DNA of 64,000 bases from Halogeometricum sp. S3BR5-2. GTDB lineage: Archaea > Halobacteriota > Halobacteria > Halobacteriales > Haloferacaceae. Location: positions 186,001 to 250,000 of the forward strand of contig NZ_JAMQOQ010000006.1 in NCBI RefSeq assembly GCF_031624635.1. Direction: 5' to 3'. Under the pieces are notes generated by a model. The model made no database searches, was not told where the DNA came from, and saw only the letters and a list, made by a program, of their open reading frames with translations. This document shows positions 34,084-42,936 of this stretch, in pieces; positions within the stretch are counted from its first letter, which is position 1, and the number at the start of each line of letters is the position of its first letter. The translations under genes were made by a program, and so were the position numbers.

Positions 34084-35817
34084 CTAAAACCGTAGCTTTT
34101 CTATCCTGCTTACAAGCTGTAGAGCTGATTCCGGGGACTCAAACAACCCCACACGAATTGGCCCCCAGCTCGTGCCTTTCGACTCAATCTTCTCATCTAT
34201 CGACACAGCACTACCAGTCGCAGGTTCGGCAAAACTCATACTCTTGTCTACTATATCGGGATCTTGGTCACCGGTCCGCCGTTGTAGCAGGATCATGTCA
34301 GAGACGGTTTCAAACAGCTCAAAATTGATTCGGAACTGTTCAGGATTAGCAAGAGGTTCACTAATGGGGTCACGCAGAAATTCTTCTAGCCGAGTTCGTA
34401 ATTTGGTTTTACCGCCGTGTGGGCGTGGGTAACCCATTGCGACTTCGTGTGGATGAAGTACATTCACGGCTGGTGGTTCAGTTATACGTCCGTACTGTGT
34501 TCGAGATTGGATACGCGTGTCGAGCAACGCATGTTTAACCAGTTCCCAATCATCAGATGCTACCGCAGCAACTCCGATACCATACAAGAGTGCCGTAGCG
34601 GGATATAGCCTCAGAGTATTCAACAATTTGCTTGGACGTATAGATGGATTCGGGAGTGACGCGATTCGCTGAATAACCGACGAAATTGGCTGATGTGCCG
34701 AGTTAGCGGCTTCGCTGCTCCAAAATGCACACGTGATAGACGCTGTCAGGAGGGTCCCGATGATAGACTCGTACTCGTCCAGTCGAGAGTCATCCTCCCC
34801 CTTGGCTACTGAACCACCGAGCGGGAAGCGTTCTTCATCGAATATTCGGCTATAGACCTCCTTCGCCTCGTCGTTCAACAAGTCTGCGAGATCGATCTTG
34901 TGCTCTTCGCGAGTGAGGTAGCGCTTCGTTCGCTCGCGCGCGATCTCTCGACTCAACGGGGCACCAGATTCTGCTCCTTCAAGCGCCTGCACGCGTTCTT
35001 TGAGTTCGGTAAAGAAAACATCTGCTTCCCCTGCCCGAAAGTCAATAGCGTCCCGATGAGCGGTTAGAGATCTCGCGGCCTCTTTGAGTGTGCTGTAGTA
35101 GGCCCAGAAAGTAGAATACCGGTGAACTTCGCATTCTTTTAATGTATCTCGAAGTGCGGTATCCCACTCCCCAGACCACCCACACACGATGAGGCCATAC
35201 TCTCGGAACACTTGACTAATGAGTTCCTGAATCGGCTCATCGTACGCTTCGAGCTCAGAACCGATGTTCTTGATATTTCTCTCCTTGTAGTCGCCATTGA
35301 TCTTCAAAATAACCGCGTCTTGGTGAGTCAGTGGTTCTGCTCCTTTCGCATCATCTGAATTAGTAATCACAACTGGAGACACCTCACGCCTGCTGAGAGC
35401 TTTCTCCAACAATCGGTCGAAATTCGTAGTGACGATAACGTTCACGTAGCCCTTGTCCACTAACCAAGCAATGCTCTCATGCGCACTAGTTGGAACCTTC
35501 TGTTCACGTTCCTTTTCTTCTTCTGTGGGTTCGATATACCTCTCTAAAATTGACCGGCGGTCTTCCATTGATGGACCGACTTTTTCCAAAACATCGTCAT
35601 AGGTTGCTTTTTCGCCGTACGTCTCTTTGTACCACTCCTCCGGCTTGCCATCAATCTCTTCTCCTTCTAGAGCTGCGAGCTGACTGATTAGATCACGGAC
35701 AATTGACCAGCCAGTTGGGATACCAGCACCGGTAGAGACACCAGAACCGATTAATAGCGCCATCCGACCGGGATTGTTTCTCACCGAAAACGTAAGCGAG
35801 ATCTCAGGGTCAACCAT
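34084..35817 (-). CDS. SIR2-domain protein, probable anti-phage effector
   Basis: The 577-residue protein has an N-terminal SIR2 fold: GSGVSTGAGIPTGW (24-37) for NAD binding, VIVTTNFDRLLEKAL (about 127-141) and VILKINGDYKE (169-179). Sirtuins normally have a catalytic His in an HGD triplet; here it reads NGD with Asn174. The C-terminal 300 residues are helical and unrecognised, and would be the sensor part. Prokaryotic SIR2-domain proteins of this layout are often NAD-depleting abortive-infection effectors. The AT-rich gene lies in a defence island, which supports such a role. With His missing, altered activity is possible. Confidence 0.7.
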   Translation of the reverse strand: MVDPEISLTFSVRNNPGRMALLIGSGVSTGAGIPTGWSIVRDLISQLAALEGEEIDGKPEEWYKETYGEKATYDDVLEKVGPSMEDRRSILERYIEPTEEEKEREQKVPTSAHESIAWLVDKGYVNVIVTTNFDRLLEKALSRREVSPVVITNSDDAKGAEPLTHQDAVILKINGDYKERNIKNIGSELEAYDEPIQELISQVFREYGLIVCGWSGEWDTALRDTLKECEVHRYSTFWAYYSTLKEAARSLTAHRDAIDFRAGEADVFFTELKERVQALEGAESGAPLSREIARERTKRYLTREEHKIDLADLLNDEAKEVYSRIFDEERFPLGGSVAKGEDDSRLDEYESIIGTLLTASITCAFWSSEAANSAHQPISSVIQRIASLPNPSIRPSKLLNTLRLYPATALLYGIGVAAVASDDWELVKHALLDTRIQSRTQYGRITEPPAVNVLHPHEVAMGYPRPHGGKTKLRTRLEEFLRDPISEPLANPEQFRINFELFETVSDMILLQRRTGDQDPDIVDKSMSFAEPATGSAVSIDEKIESKGTSWGPIRVGLFESPESALQLVSRIEKLRF

Positions 35818-35913
35818 GCGTTATCGACTCCCTCTTAGTCAAGATCATACTTCGACTTTGATTGGCCCAGTGGTAAGTATTAGCAAAACAACAGAGTCAA
35901 ACACTGGCAAGAT

Positions 35914-35953
35914 CATCGTCCACGCTATCAATCAGATGCCGTAGTGGACGATG
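35914..35953. terminator. Hairpin after the large winged-helix gene
   Basis: CATCGTCCAC (35,914-35,923) and GTGGACGATG (35,944-35,953) form a perfect 10-bp stem with a 20-base loop. It lies between the stop of the leftward 934-residue gene (35,986) and the start of the leftward SIR2 gene (35,817), so it could end transcription of the former. It might equally be an operator. Confidence 0.35.
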
Positions 35954-35985
35954 CTGGCAGTTGGGGTTCCGCCAGCTCATTATGT

Positions 35986-38790
35986 TCAGTCGGCTGCCGC
36001 AGCGGACGATATCGACAGTTGATAGTCTGGTGGACTCTCGCCGAGCGTCGTCGACGACGTCCTTGGTCCGACCGGACTCCTCGATGAACGCTCATCCAGC
36101 AGCCGAGTAATCACCTCTGGCCAGCCTTGGAGTCGCGGCCACCTCTCTTCGAGGACGTCAACGCGGACCTCGCCGTCGACGATGGACATCCATAGCTCGG
36201 AGTGCTCGAGCACCAGGTCGATGCCGAACCCTCGTAACGCCTCGGCGATGACGTCGTGCACCTCCCACCCGCCGGGTATCGTCTCGCCGCCCTCGGCGTA
36301 CCGCGGCATCGGCGCGTCCTCCTCATCCCGCTCCGACCGGAACGGAAGCGAGAATCTGTAGAAGTTCGCTTTCCCAGGTCTGCCCTCCTCGACGATGATG
36401 AAGCCGGCGCCCTCCAACTCCTTGCGACGGTTGCTCACCGTCTTCTCGGTGACGCCAGCCCGGTCTGCAAGTTCTCTAGTTGTAAGCGGTTCTTCGGTGT
36501 TGAGCAGGCTGTGGACGATTCTCGATGTTGCCGAGTATCCGACGTTCGGGAGGATATCTTCGGCGTCGAGTGCGGTCACCGCCAGCCGAAGTTCGTCGGG
36601 CTGTACCTTCCGGCGCCGTCCCTTGTCCTGCCCACCGAGGCCACGTCCGAAGGCTTTCGCCGCCGCGAACACCGAGCCGGTGAGAGCGTGGAGGAAGTTC
36701 GTCGAGAATGGCGTCGGGTCGAGGCGCTTCTTCGAACCGAGCCGTGCCAGCGCCGTTGCGACCGCCTCTCGTCGGTGAGCGTCGACGACCTCGATATCCG
36801 TCTCGAACGGGGTGAAGTTCCGAGAGTTCGCGTCGACGAGATCGAGACAGTCGCCGAGGTTCTCGAACTCCTCGAATAGTTGCCCAACGCCCGGTCCCCG
36901 AATGAGCACCGATGCGAGTGCTTCCCCGTCGCCGCCGGTCGGTGCGCCGAGCATCTGTTCGCGCTTCTTCTGCCGAGCATCGAACATCACTCGCTGAGCG
37001 ACGTAGTGGCCGGACCGCGTCGTTATCGAGAAGAGCTTCGCCACGAACGTGGCGAAAGACCGGTTGAACCGCTCACTCGCGAAGTTTCGGCTGAACTCGG
37101 GACATCGGAACGAGAACGCGACCGACCAGCCGAGGAGGTCGAGGATGTGCGTCATCGTCCCGATGAATCCGAACGACTTCGAGAGGAGTGCTGAAGCGGC
37201 CTCCTTATCGATGTCGCCGTTCTCTGCATCAGCCGGTCGGACATCGCCCATCATCCACGAGATGGACCTCGCGGCGTCCGACAGCCGTTCTCGGTAGTCC
37301 GTCGGCGCCGCGTCCTCGTTCTTCAACCAGCCGAGGTTCCGCGCCAGTCTGAGGACGGCGAGGTTCCCGTTCGCCAGATCGGCGAGCTTCTCGCCGAGTG
37401 CTGCGTCGGTCAGGACGTCGTGTAGGATCTGGTTGTCGGCGAGGGCCATCGCGAATCGTCCCGCGGTGATGCCGTGGACGTGGTCAACTTCGACCTCGAC
37501 GCCGATCTCGCGTTTCTCCGAGTTGATCGAGCGGTCGTAGCTGCGGCGGTCCCGGTCGTCATCCTCGTCGAGGCGTTCGTCGGAGAGGGCCGCGGTGCCG
37601 GGCGGAGCAGCGGCGAACATCGCGTGGTGGTCCCACGAGGAGAGCCACCCATCCTGCGGTGCGTCTTCGCGAGGATCGGACTCGCCAGCGGTGTCCGTCG
37701 CGACGCCTTCCTCCCCAACCGGCCGGCAGTCCTCCGGGGGGGCCTCCCGTGCATGCGGGGAGTACACGGAGCCAGCGGAACAATTTCGGGGGTCAGATTC
37801 GGGACTCCAGTGTTCCTCAGAACCGGCGCCGTCGAGATTTGGATGGTGGGCCACTGCGTGGACGCCGGTGGCCGTCGCGACAACCACAGTCTTCCCCGCG
37901 ACGGTGAGACGCTCGGCGAGACCGGCGTCGCAGAGCGCCGTGACGCGCTTCGAGTTCGTCGACGCACCCACACCGGAGAACCGGAGATCCTCGTTGATAG
38001 CGGCCAGCGTGCGCTCTCTCTCGTTTCTCTCGACGATAGAGTCGAGCACCTTCCACGCCGGGTGCCCGCGTGCGAGCGTCGCGAGGGCTCGCTCCGCCGC
38101 CTCGCGCGCGGGGGCGCGGTCGCGACTATAGCTTTGTCCGGTCTCGTTCACGAACTCGGCGTCATCAGCGTGCTCTTGACGGAGCCACGAACGCGTTGCC
38201 GGCGTGCATCGGAGGACGACTTCGAGTCCCTCCGCGAGGTCGTCAACGAACGCCAGCCATCGTCGACGCATTTTCCGCGGCGCGTCGAACCAGATCGGGT
38301 TGACGTCGAGCACGACTGTTCGCTCGGTATCGTCGGCGTCGAGCAGCGCGACCGGTCCTCGGCGGACGTCTTCGATGCCTCCCGTCGCAGGGAGTCGACG
38401 CGTGTCTGCGATGACCGAGTCCCACGGGTCCGTGAGGTCGTCGCGACGCGCGAGTTCACGGGCGAGATACGCGTCGCCGTCGAGAGCGTCAGACTCCTCG
38501 AAGAACTCGGAGAAGTATCTCATCCGGTTGGTACGGGCTCGTTCGAGTGCGGCCCACCATCCTGCGGTGACCCACCCCTCATTCAGAACGCCGAGGTCGT
38601 CGAGAACCTCATCGAATCGGCCGACTTCGGACAGTGAAATTGTCGCTCTCCAGAGGACGCTATCAAGCCCTTCATCGACGATGGCTTTCCAGAGCGCACG
38701 GCGACCGACCGGGACCTCGTCGACGACAACGGCGCCGTCGGGAACGTCGAACTCCTCGTCGAGGAGGAGTTGCGGCCTACGGTCGGCCAC
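35986..38790 (-). CDS. Large element protein with two winged-helix regions, unknown function
   Basis: The 934-residue protein is not assigned to a named family. A winged-helix segment lies at about residues 755-830 (SLLNTEEPLTTRELADRAGV, TEKTVSNRRKELEGAGFIIV). A second HTH-like region is seen at about 265-325 (LAAINEDLRFSGVGASTNSK, RVTALCDAGLAERLTV). The N-terminal 220 residues include VVLDVNPIWFDAPRKMRRRW, resembling a nuclease- or TOPRIM-like alpha/beta unit only weakly. It lies next to the tRNA-Ala att site, the usual place for replication or control genes of integrated haloarchaeal plasmids and viruses. A replication-initiator or transcription-control role is plausible but unproven. GC is higher than in the SIR2 gene. 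Confidence 0.6.
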   Translation of the reverse strand: MADRRPQLLLDEEFDVPDGAVVVDEVPVGRRALWKAIVDEGLDSVLWRATISLSEVGRFDEVLDDLGVLNEGWVTAGWWAALERARTNRMRYFSEFFEESDALDGDAYLARELARRDDLTDPWDSVIADTRRLPATGGIEDVRRGPVALLDADDTERTVVLDVNPIWFDAPRKMRRRWLAFVDDLAEGLEVVLRCTPATRSWLRQEHADDAEFVNETGQSYSRDRAPAREAAERALATLARGHPAWKVLDSIVERNERERTLAAINEDLRFSGVGASTNSKRVTALCDAGLAERLTVAGKTVVVATATGVHAVAHHPNLDGAGSEEHWSPESDPRNCSAGSVYSPHAREAPPEDCRPVGEEGVATDTAGESDPREDAPQDGWLSSWDHHAMFAAAPPGTAALSDERLDEDDDRDRRSYDRSINSEKREIGVEVEVDHVHGITAGRFAMALADNQILHDVLTDAALGEKLADLANGNLAVLRLARNLGWLKNEDAAPTDYRERLSDAARSISWMMGDVRPADAENGDIDKEAASALLSKSFGFIGTMTHILDLLGWSVAFSFRCPEFSRNFASERFNRSFATFVAKLFSITTRSGHYVAQRVMFDARQKKREQMLGAPTGGDGEALASVLIRGPGVGQLFEEFENLGDCLDLVDANSRNFTPFETDIEVVDAHRREAVATALARLGSKKRLDPTPFSTNFLHALTGSVFAAAKAFGRGLGGQDKGRRRKVQPDELRLAVTALDAEDILPNVGYSATSRIVHSLLNTEEPLTTRELADRAGVTEKTVSNRRKELEGAGFIIVEEGRPGKANFYRFSLPFRSERDEEDAPMPRYAEGGETIPGGWEVHDVIAEALRGFGIDLVLEHSELWMSIVDGEVRVDVLEERWPRLQGWPEVITRLLDERSSRSPVGPRTSSTTLGESPPDYQLSISSAAAAD

Positions 38791-38977
38791 GGCTCACCTC
38801 TGAGGACGAACCCCCGATTTCCTTCGTCGGACCGCCGGACGGCGACTCGGTGGATTCGACGCAGGAATCCACTCGGCGAGACCGCCGGTTTGTGAGGGGT
38901 AACTCGCGGGTGCATGATGGCGGGAGAGAACCGCGAGCCGTCGCTAAGAGGTGAGTTCGACAAGAGAACGAACTCCT

Positions 38978-38991
38978 ATGGACTCGCGGGG
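38978..38991. repeat. Right attachment site within tRNA-Ala 3' end
   Basis: ATGGACTCGCGGGG here, covering the discriminator base, acceptor 3' strand and first T-stem bases of tRNA-Ala plus one flanking base, equals 6,919-6,932 in the same orientation. The tRNA reads leftwards, so its 3' end faces the island and it remains intact, as expected after integration into a tRNA 3' end. Confidence 0.6.
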
Positions 38992-39050
38992 ATTTGAACC
39001 CCGGGCCTCTTCCTTGCGAAGGAAGCGATCTGCCACTGATCTACGAGCCC
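38979..39050 (-). tRNA. tRNA-Ala (anticodon CGC)
   Basis: The reverse strand folds into a full cloverleaf of 72 bases: acceptor GGGCTCG with CGAGTCC, D stem GATC/GATC, anticodon arm CTTCC-TTCGCAA-GGAAG with anticodon CGC (reads Ala codon GCG), T arm CGGGG-TTCAAAT-CCCCG, and discriminator A. There is no intron and CCA is not encoded. It is the integration target of the island. Confidence 0.95.
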
Positions 39051-39072
39051 GCACTCTGTTCGAAGGCGTCCG

Positions 39073-39082
39073 TTCATTTGTA
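39073..39082 (-). promoter_or_regulatory. TATA-like element of tRNA-Ala
   Basis: On the coding (reverse) strand the bases read TACAAATGAA, about 23-32 bases before the tRNA 5' end at 39,050. The position fits an archaeal TATA box for a stable RNA gene. Confidence 0.45.
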
Positions 39083-39318
39083 CCTTCTGTTTCGCACCCG
39101 GCGCGACAGGCACTCGCACAGGAAGACGACCGCGGTCGTGCGGTCTCTGCGGGCCGACGAACGGATACCACAGTCAGTGCTACCGCTCACCGAAACGAGA
39201 AACGTGAAAGAGAGAACGGCGCGTGCGCCTTAGCGTCGTGGCTTCGAGTCGAGCGGCCAGACGCGCGCCGGTTCGTCGCCCTCGCGGGCGACGCGAATCG
39301 ATGCGGCAGGGGAGCGAT

Positions 39319-39627
39319 TCAGTCTTCGAGGACGATCTCGATGCTGACGTCGCTCGGCACCTGAATCCGCATCAGCTGACGCAGGGCGCGTTCGTCGGCG
39401 TCGATGTCGATGAGACGCTTGTGGACGCGCATCTCCCAGTGCTCCCACGTCGCCGTCCCCTCACCGTCGGGGGACTTGCGGGTGGGAACCTCCAGGGTCT
39501 TCGTCGGCAGCGGAATCGGCCCGCTGAGGTTGACGCCCGTCTTGTTCGCGATTTCGCGGACGTCGTCGCAGATGTCGTCGAGGTCATCCGGGCTGGTCCC
39601 GGCGAGACGAACGCGTGCCTGCTGCAT
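39319..39627 (-). CDS. rpsJ: Ribosomal protein S10 (uS10)
   Basis: The 102-residue protein shows the S10 pattern: [40 protein letters not shown], the loop [10 protein letters not shown] and ending [15 protein letters not shown]. It is part of the 30S head. The gene begins directly at the end of the EF-1A gene with no gap, the usual tuf-rpsJ order in archaea, and ends the operon before tRNA-Ala. Confidence 0.95.
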   Translation of the reverse strand: MQQARVRLAGTSPDDLDDICDDVREIANKTGVNLSGPIPLPTKTLEVPTRKSPDGEGTATWEHWEMRVHKRLIDIDADERALRQLMRIQVPSDVSIEIVLED

Positions 39628-40893
39628 CTATCGCTCGTTGACCTCGAGGACCTTCCCGGCCGCGATGGTCTGACCCATGTCGCGGACTGCGAAGGAACCG
39701 AGCTCCGGAATCTCGCCGGACGGTTCGATGCTAAGCGGCTTCTGCGGGCGGACGGTGACGACCGCCGCGTCGCCGGACTTGATGAAGTCGGGGTTCTCCT
39801 CTGCGACCTCGCCCGACGCGGGGTCGAGCTTCTGGTCGATGGCCTCGATGGTACACGCGACCTGCGCGGTGTGCGCGTGGAAGACCGGCGTGTACCCCGC
39901 GGTGATGACCGACGGGTGCTGCATCACGACGATCTGGGCCTTGAACGTCTCGGCGACCGACGGCGGGTCGTCCGCGGGACCGCAGACGTCGCCGCGGCGG
40001 ATGTCGTCCTTGCCGACGCCGCGGACGTTGAAGCCGACGTTGTCGCCGGGCCCGGCGCTGTCGACTTCCTCGTGGTGCATCTCGACCGTCTTCACTTCGC
40101 CGCCCACGTCGGACGGCTGGAAGGAGACGTTGTTACCGGGGTTGAGCGTACCGGTCTCGATACGTCCCACGGGGACGGTACCGATGCCCGAGATGGTGTA
40201 GACGTCCTGGATGGGGAGGCGAAGCGGCGCGTCCGTCGGCGGCTCCGTCTCCGGCAGGTCGTTGAGCGCCTCGAGGAGGATGGCGCCGTCGTACCAGTCG
40301 GTGTTGTCCGAGCGCTCGGCGATGTTGTCGCCCTCGAACGCCGAGATGGGGATGTAGGTCGCGTCGTCCGAGCGGAAGCGGACCTGCTTGAGGAGCTGCT
40401 GGACCTCCTCTTTGACCTCGTTGTAGGTGTCCTCGCTGTAGTCGACGACGTCCATCTTGTTGACCGCGATGATGAGCTCGTTGATACCCAGCGTGCGGGC
40501 CAGGAAGACGTGCTCTCGGGTCTGGGGTGCGACGCCGTCGTCGGCGGCGACCACGAGGACGGCGTTGTCGGCCTGCGAAGCCCCCGTGATCATGTTCTTC
40601 ACGAAGTCGCGGTGACCGGGACAGTCGACGATGGTGAAGTAGTACTCGTCGGTGTCGAACTCCTGATGGGCGATGTCGATGGTGACACCGCGCTCTCGCT
40701 CTTCTGCGAGGTTGTCCATGACGTAGGCGAACTCGAAGCCGCCCTTGCCCTTCTCCTCTGCTTCTTCTCGGTGCTGCTCGATTACGTGTTCCGGAACGGA
40801 CCCTGTCTCGAACAGGAGTCGTCCGACCAGCGTACTCTTTCCGTGGTCAACGTGGCCGATGATGGCCAAGTTCTGGTGCGGTTTGTCACTCAT
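39628..40893 (-). CDS. tuf: Translation elongation factor EF-1 alpha (aEF1A)
   Basis: The 421-residue GTPase delivers aminoacyl-tRNA to the ribosome. It starts [20 protein letters not shown], carrying the G1 P-loop GHVDHGKST, then the switch and G3 sequence [12 protein letters not shown], and G4 AVNKMD. Domains 2 and 3 follow ([15 protein letters not shown] and onwards) and are full length. It is the first gene of a two-gene operon with rpsJ and has a good promoter upstream. Confidence 0.95.
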   Translation of the reverse strand: MSDKPHQNLAIIGHVDHGKSTLVGRLLFETGSVPEHVIEQHREEAEEKGKGGFEFAYVMDNLAEERERGVTIDIAHQEFDTDEYYFTIVDCPGHRDFVKNMITGASQADNAVLVVAADDGVAPQTREHVFLARTLGINELIIAVNKMDVVDYSEDTYNEVKEEVQQLLKQVRFRSDDATYIPISAFEGDNIAERSDNTDWYDGAILLEALNDLPETEPPTDAPLRLPIQDVYTISGIGTVPVGRIETGTLNPGNNVSFQPSDVGGEVKTVEMHHEEVDSAGPGDNVGFNVRGVGKDDIRRGDVCGPADDPPSVAETFKAQIVVMQHPSVITAGYTPVFHAHTAQVACTIEAIDQKLDPASGEVAEENPDFIKSGDAAVVTVRPQKPLSIEPSGEIPELGSFAVRDMGQTIAAGKVLEVNER

Positions 40894-40945
40894 GGGTAGG
40901 TCACGCGCTAAGGCGCTCTGTGTTGGCGTGTTTAGCCAGATAGAC

Positions 40946-40960
40946 CTAAAACCATTTCGA
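40946..40960 (-). promoter_or_regulatory. BRE/TATA promoter of tuf-rpsJ
   Basis: The coding strand reads TCGAAATGGTTTTAG, a BRE (CGAAA) followed by a TTTTAG TATA-like box. It lies about 53-67 bases before the ATG, giving a leader of about 30 bases. A second, longer spacing cannot be excluded. Confidence 0.5.
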
Positions 40961-41082
40961 TACGTATACGCCCCGAGACGCCCGCGTACCGCGTTTTGTG
41001 CGAGCGCATCTCACGCCCGAGAGAGCGTGTCACGCCCCCGCCGTTTCAGCGTCGAGAGCGCGCGAGTCGACGGTCTCTCCCG

Positions 41083-42042
41083 TCAGTCGAGACGGCCCAC
41101 GTCCGCCAGCACCGCCGAGGCCGTCTCCGGGCCGCCCGCGCCGCGGCCGCTGATGTTCAACTGACCGGCGTGTTCGGTCTCCAACTGGACGATGTTGCGC
41201 GTGCCGGTGACGGCCAGCGCCGCGTTCTGCGGGACGAGACGCGGGCTGACCCGCACCGCCTCGGGCGTGCACTCGCCGATGAGGCGTATCGTCTGCCCGT
41301 CCTCCGCGGCGAGTTCCAATGCGCTCCCGGGGACGTTCTGGATGCCCTCCACGTCGGCGTCCGCGAGGGTGTACTCCCGGTCGCCCTCCGCGAGGACGTT
41401 CGCGAGGATGACGCACTTCAGCGCCGCGTCCGTCCCCTCGACGTCGAAGGCGGGGTCGGCCTCCGCGACGCCGAGGTCCTGCGCCTCCGCGAGGACGTGT
41501 TCGTAGCCGAGACCCTCCGCGGCCATCCGCGAGAGGATGAAGTTCGCCGTCCCGTTGAGGACGCCGCGCGCGGCGGTGACGTGACCGGGCGAGAGGTCCT
41601 CGACGGTCGACAGCACCGGGATGGCGCCGCCGACGGTGGCCTCGAAGCGCACCTCGCCCGCGCTCTCGCGTTCGAGCGCCGTCAGGTCCGCGTACCGCTC
41701 GGCGACCGGTCCCTTGTTCGCCAGGACGACGTGTCGGTCCCGTTCGAGGGCGCCGCGCACGTGCGAGAAGCCGGGTTCGGCGTCGCCGAGCGTCGTCGGC
41801 GTCGCCTCCACGAGCACGTCGTACTCGGCGTCCAGCGCCGCCTCCGGGTCGGCCGACCCGACGCGGCCCTCCGACTCCTTGCGCGCGAGCGCCGAGTCGG
41901 CGTCGATGCCGTCGGCGTCGACGACGGCCGAAGACGAGTCCGCGAACGCCGTGACGGTGTGACCGTACTCCCGGGCGAGTTCGACCACCGACCCGCCGAC
42001 GGCGCCGGCGCCGACGACGGCGAGGCGCTTGCCGCCGCTCAT
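41083..42042 (-). CDS. hom: Homoserine dehydrogenase
   Basis: From the ATG at 42,042 the product is 319 residues. It has an N-terminal NAD(P)-binding fold (LAVVGAGAVGGSVVELAREY) and the homoserine dehydrogenase signatures VLANKGPVAERY, FEATVGGAIPVLSTVED, RGVLNGTANFILSRMAAEG and AEADPAFDVEGTDAALKCVI. It reduces aspartate semialdehyde to homoserine for threonine and methionine synthesis. It overlaps the upstream ACT gene by four bases. The open frame extends upstream to 42,642 but that part is out-of-frame shadow of the ACT gene. Confidence 0.92.
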   Translation of the reverse strand: MSGGKRLAVVGAGAVGGSVVELAREYGHTVTAFADSSSAVVDADGIDADSALARKESEGRVGSADPEAALDAEYDVLVEATPTTLGDAEPGFSHVRGALERDRHVVLANKGPVAERYADLTALERESAGEVRFEATVGGAIPVLSTVEDLSPGHVTAARGVLNGTANFILSRMAAEGLGYEHVLAEAQDLGVAEADPAFDVEGTDAALKCVILANVLAEGDREYTLADADVEGIQNVPGSALELAAEDGQTIRLIGECTPEAVRVSPRLVPQNAALAVTGTRNIVQLETEHAGQLNISGRGAGGPETASAVLADVGRLD

Positions 42043-42623
42043 TGGCCCGCCTCCGTCAGCGGTTCGACGACGTGCAGGTCCTTCTCGGCGGCCACCTCGC
42101 GGAGGACTTCGAGCGCGTCCTCGGTCCGCCCGGTGTGCGTCGCCAACCGGAGGCTGGCGCTCGACACGTCGTCGCGGCCCTCGGGCGCGCTCAGGGAGAC
42201 GTTCGTCAGCGACGCCGAGGAGCACTGCTCGATGCGCCGGAGGGTGTCCGAGAGGTCGGTGTCGACGAGGTGGCCGACTAGAACGACCGTCAGCGTCTCG
42301 CCGTAGTGTTCGGCGCCCGCCTGGATGACGTTCACCCCCTCCGAACGGAGGGCGTCGACGATGCTCTCGAACCGCTCGGGTAGACACTCCAGGTCGACTT
42401 CGACCGGGATGCGACCGCGGGGCGTGAGGTTCCCGCGCTCGTGGAAGATGGAGAGGAGGTTGCCGCCGTTCTCGGCGATGGGGCGGAGCGCGTCCAGGAG
42501 TTGACCCGGTTCGTCGGCGAGTTCCAGCCGTATCGTGTGCGGTTTCGGCTGCTCGCCGCCGTCCGTCTCGGGAACGGCCTCGGTCTCGACCTCGGGTTCG
42601 ACCCCGGCTTCGGCGCCCGTCAT
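42039..42623 (-). CDS. ACT-domain amino-acid-sensing regulator of homoserine dehydrogenase
   Basis: The 194-residue protein holds two ACT-like domains after an acidic N-terminus. The first runs from IRLELADEPGQLLDALRPIA to VNVIQAGAEHYG and the second from VVLVGHLVDTDLSDTLRRIE to the end. Bacterial homoserine dehydrogenases often carry a C-terminal ACT domain for threonine feedback. Here the regulatory part is a separate gene translated just before and overlapping hom (4 bases), so it is probably the trans-acting allosteric subunit; this is inferred from context. Confidence 0.8.
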   Translation of the reverse strand: MTGAEAGVEPEVETEAVPETDGGEQPKPHTIRLELADEPGQLLDALRPIAENGGNLLSIFHERGNLTPRGRIPVEVDLECLPERFESIVDALRSEGVNVIQAGAEHYGETLTVVLVGHLVDTDLSDTLRRIEQCSSASLTNVSLSAPEGRDDVSSASLRLATHTGRTEDALEVLREVAAEKDLHVVEPLTEAGQ

Positions 42624-42748
42624 CGCGCCACCCCCGCGACACCCGGCGCCGGTGTCGTCGGCAGGGAGGAATCGCGCTGTGGCTCCGTACCGATGCGTGC
42701 CGGGCGGTGTGACCCCGTCAGCATACTACCGTGCACTCGGTGCGCGCG

Positions 42749-42755
42749 TTATAAG
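42749..42755 (-). promoter_or_regulatory. TATA box upstream of ACT-hom
   Basis: The palindromic-looking TTATAAG lies about 125-135 bases before the ACT gene start, so the transcript would have a leader of about 100 bases. The 313-base spacer 42,624-42,936 between the histidine kinase and this gene contains no other gene. A leader this long is unusual for haloarchaea and may hold control sequence. Confidence 0.4.
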
Positions 42756-42936
42756 CCTTCGTCGGTTGCAAATCTGTCCGCCGTCCGCGGCTCCGAGGCG
42801 TGGCCTGCGTTACCGATGAGAGAACGACTGCATCCCGGAACCGGTAACCTGCGGTCGTGAACCGCACGAACCGCTCGGTGTCGAGGAGCGAACCGCATCG
42901 GGGCAGCCGGCGGAGAGGAAAAGCGTCGAGAGGCGT

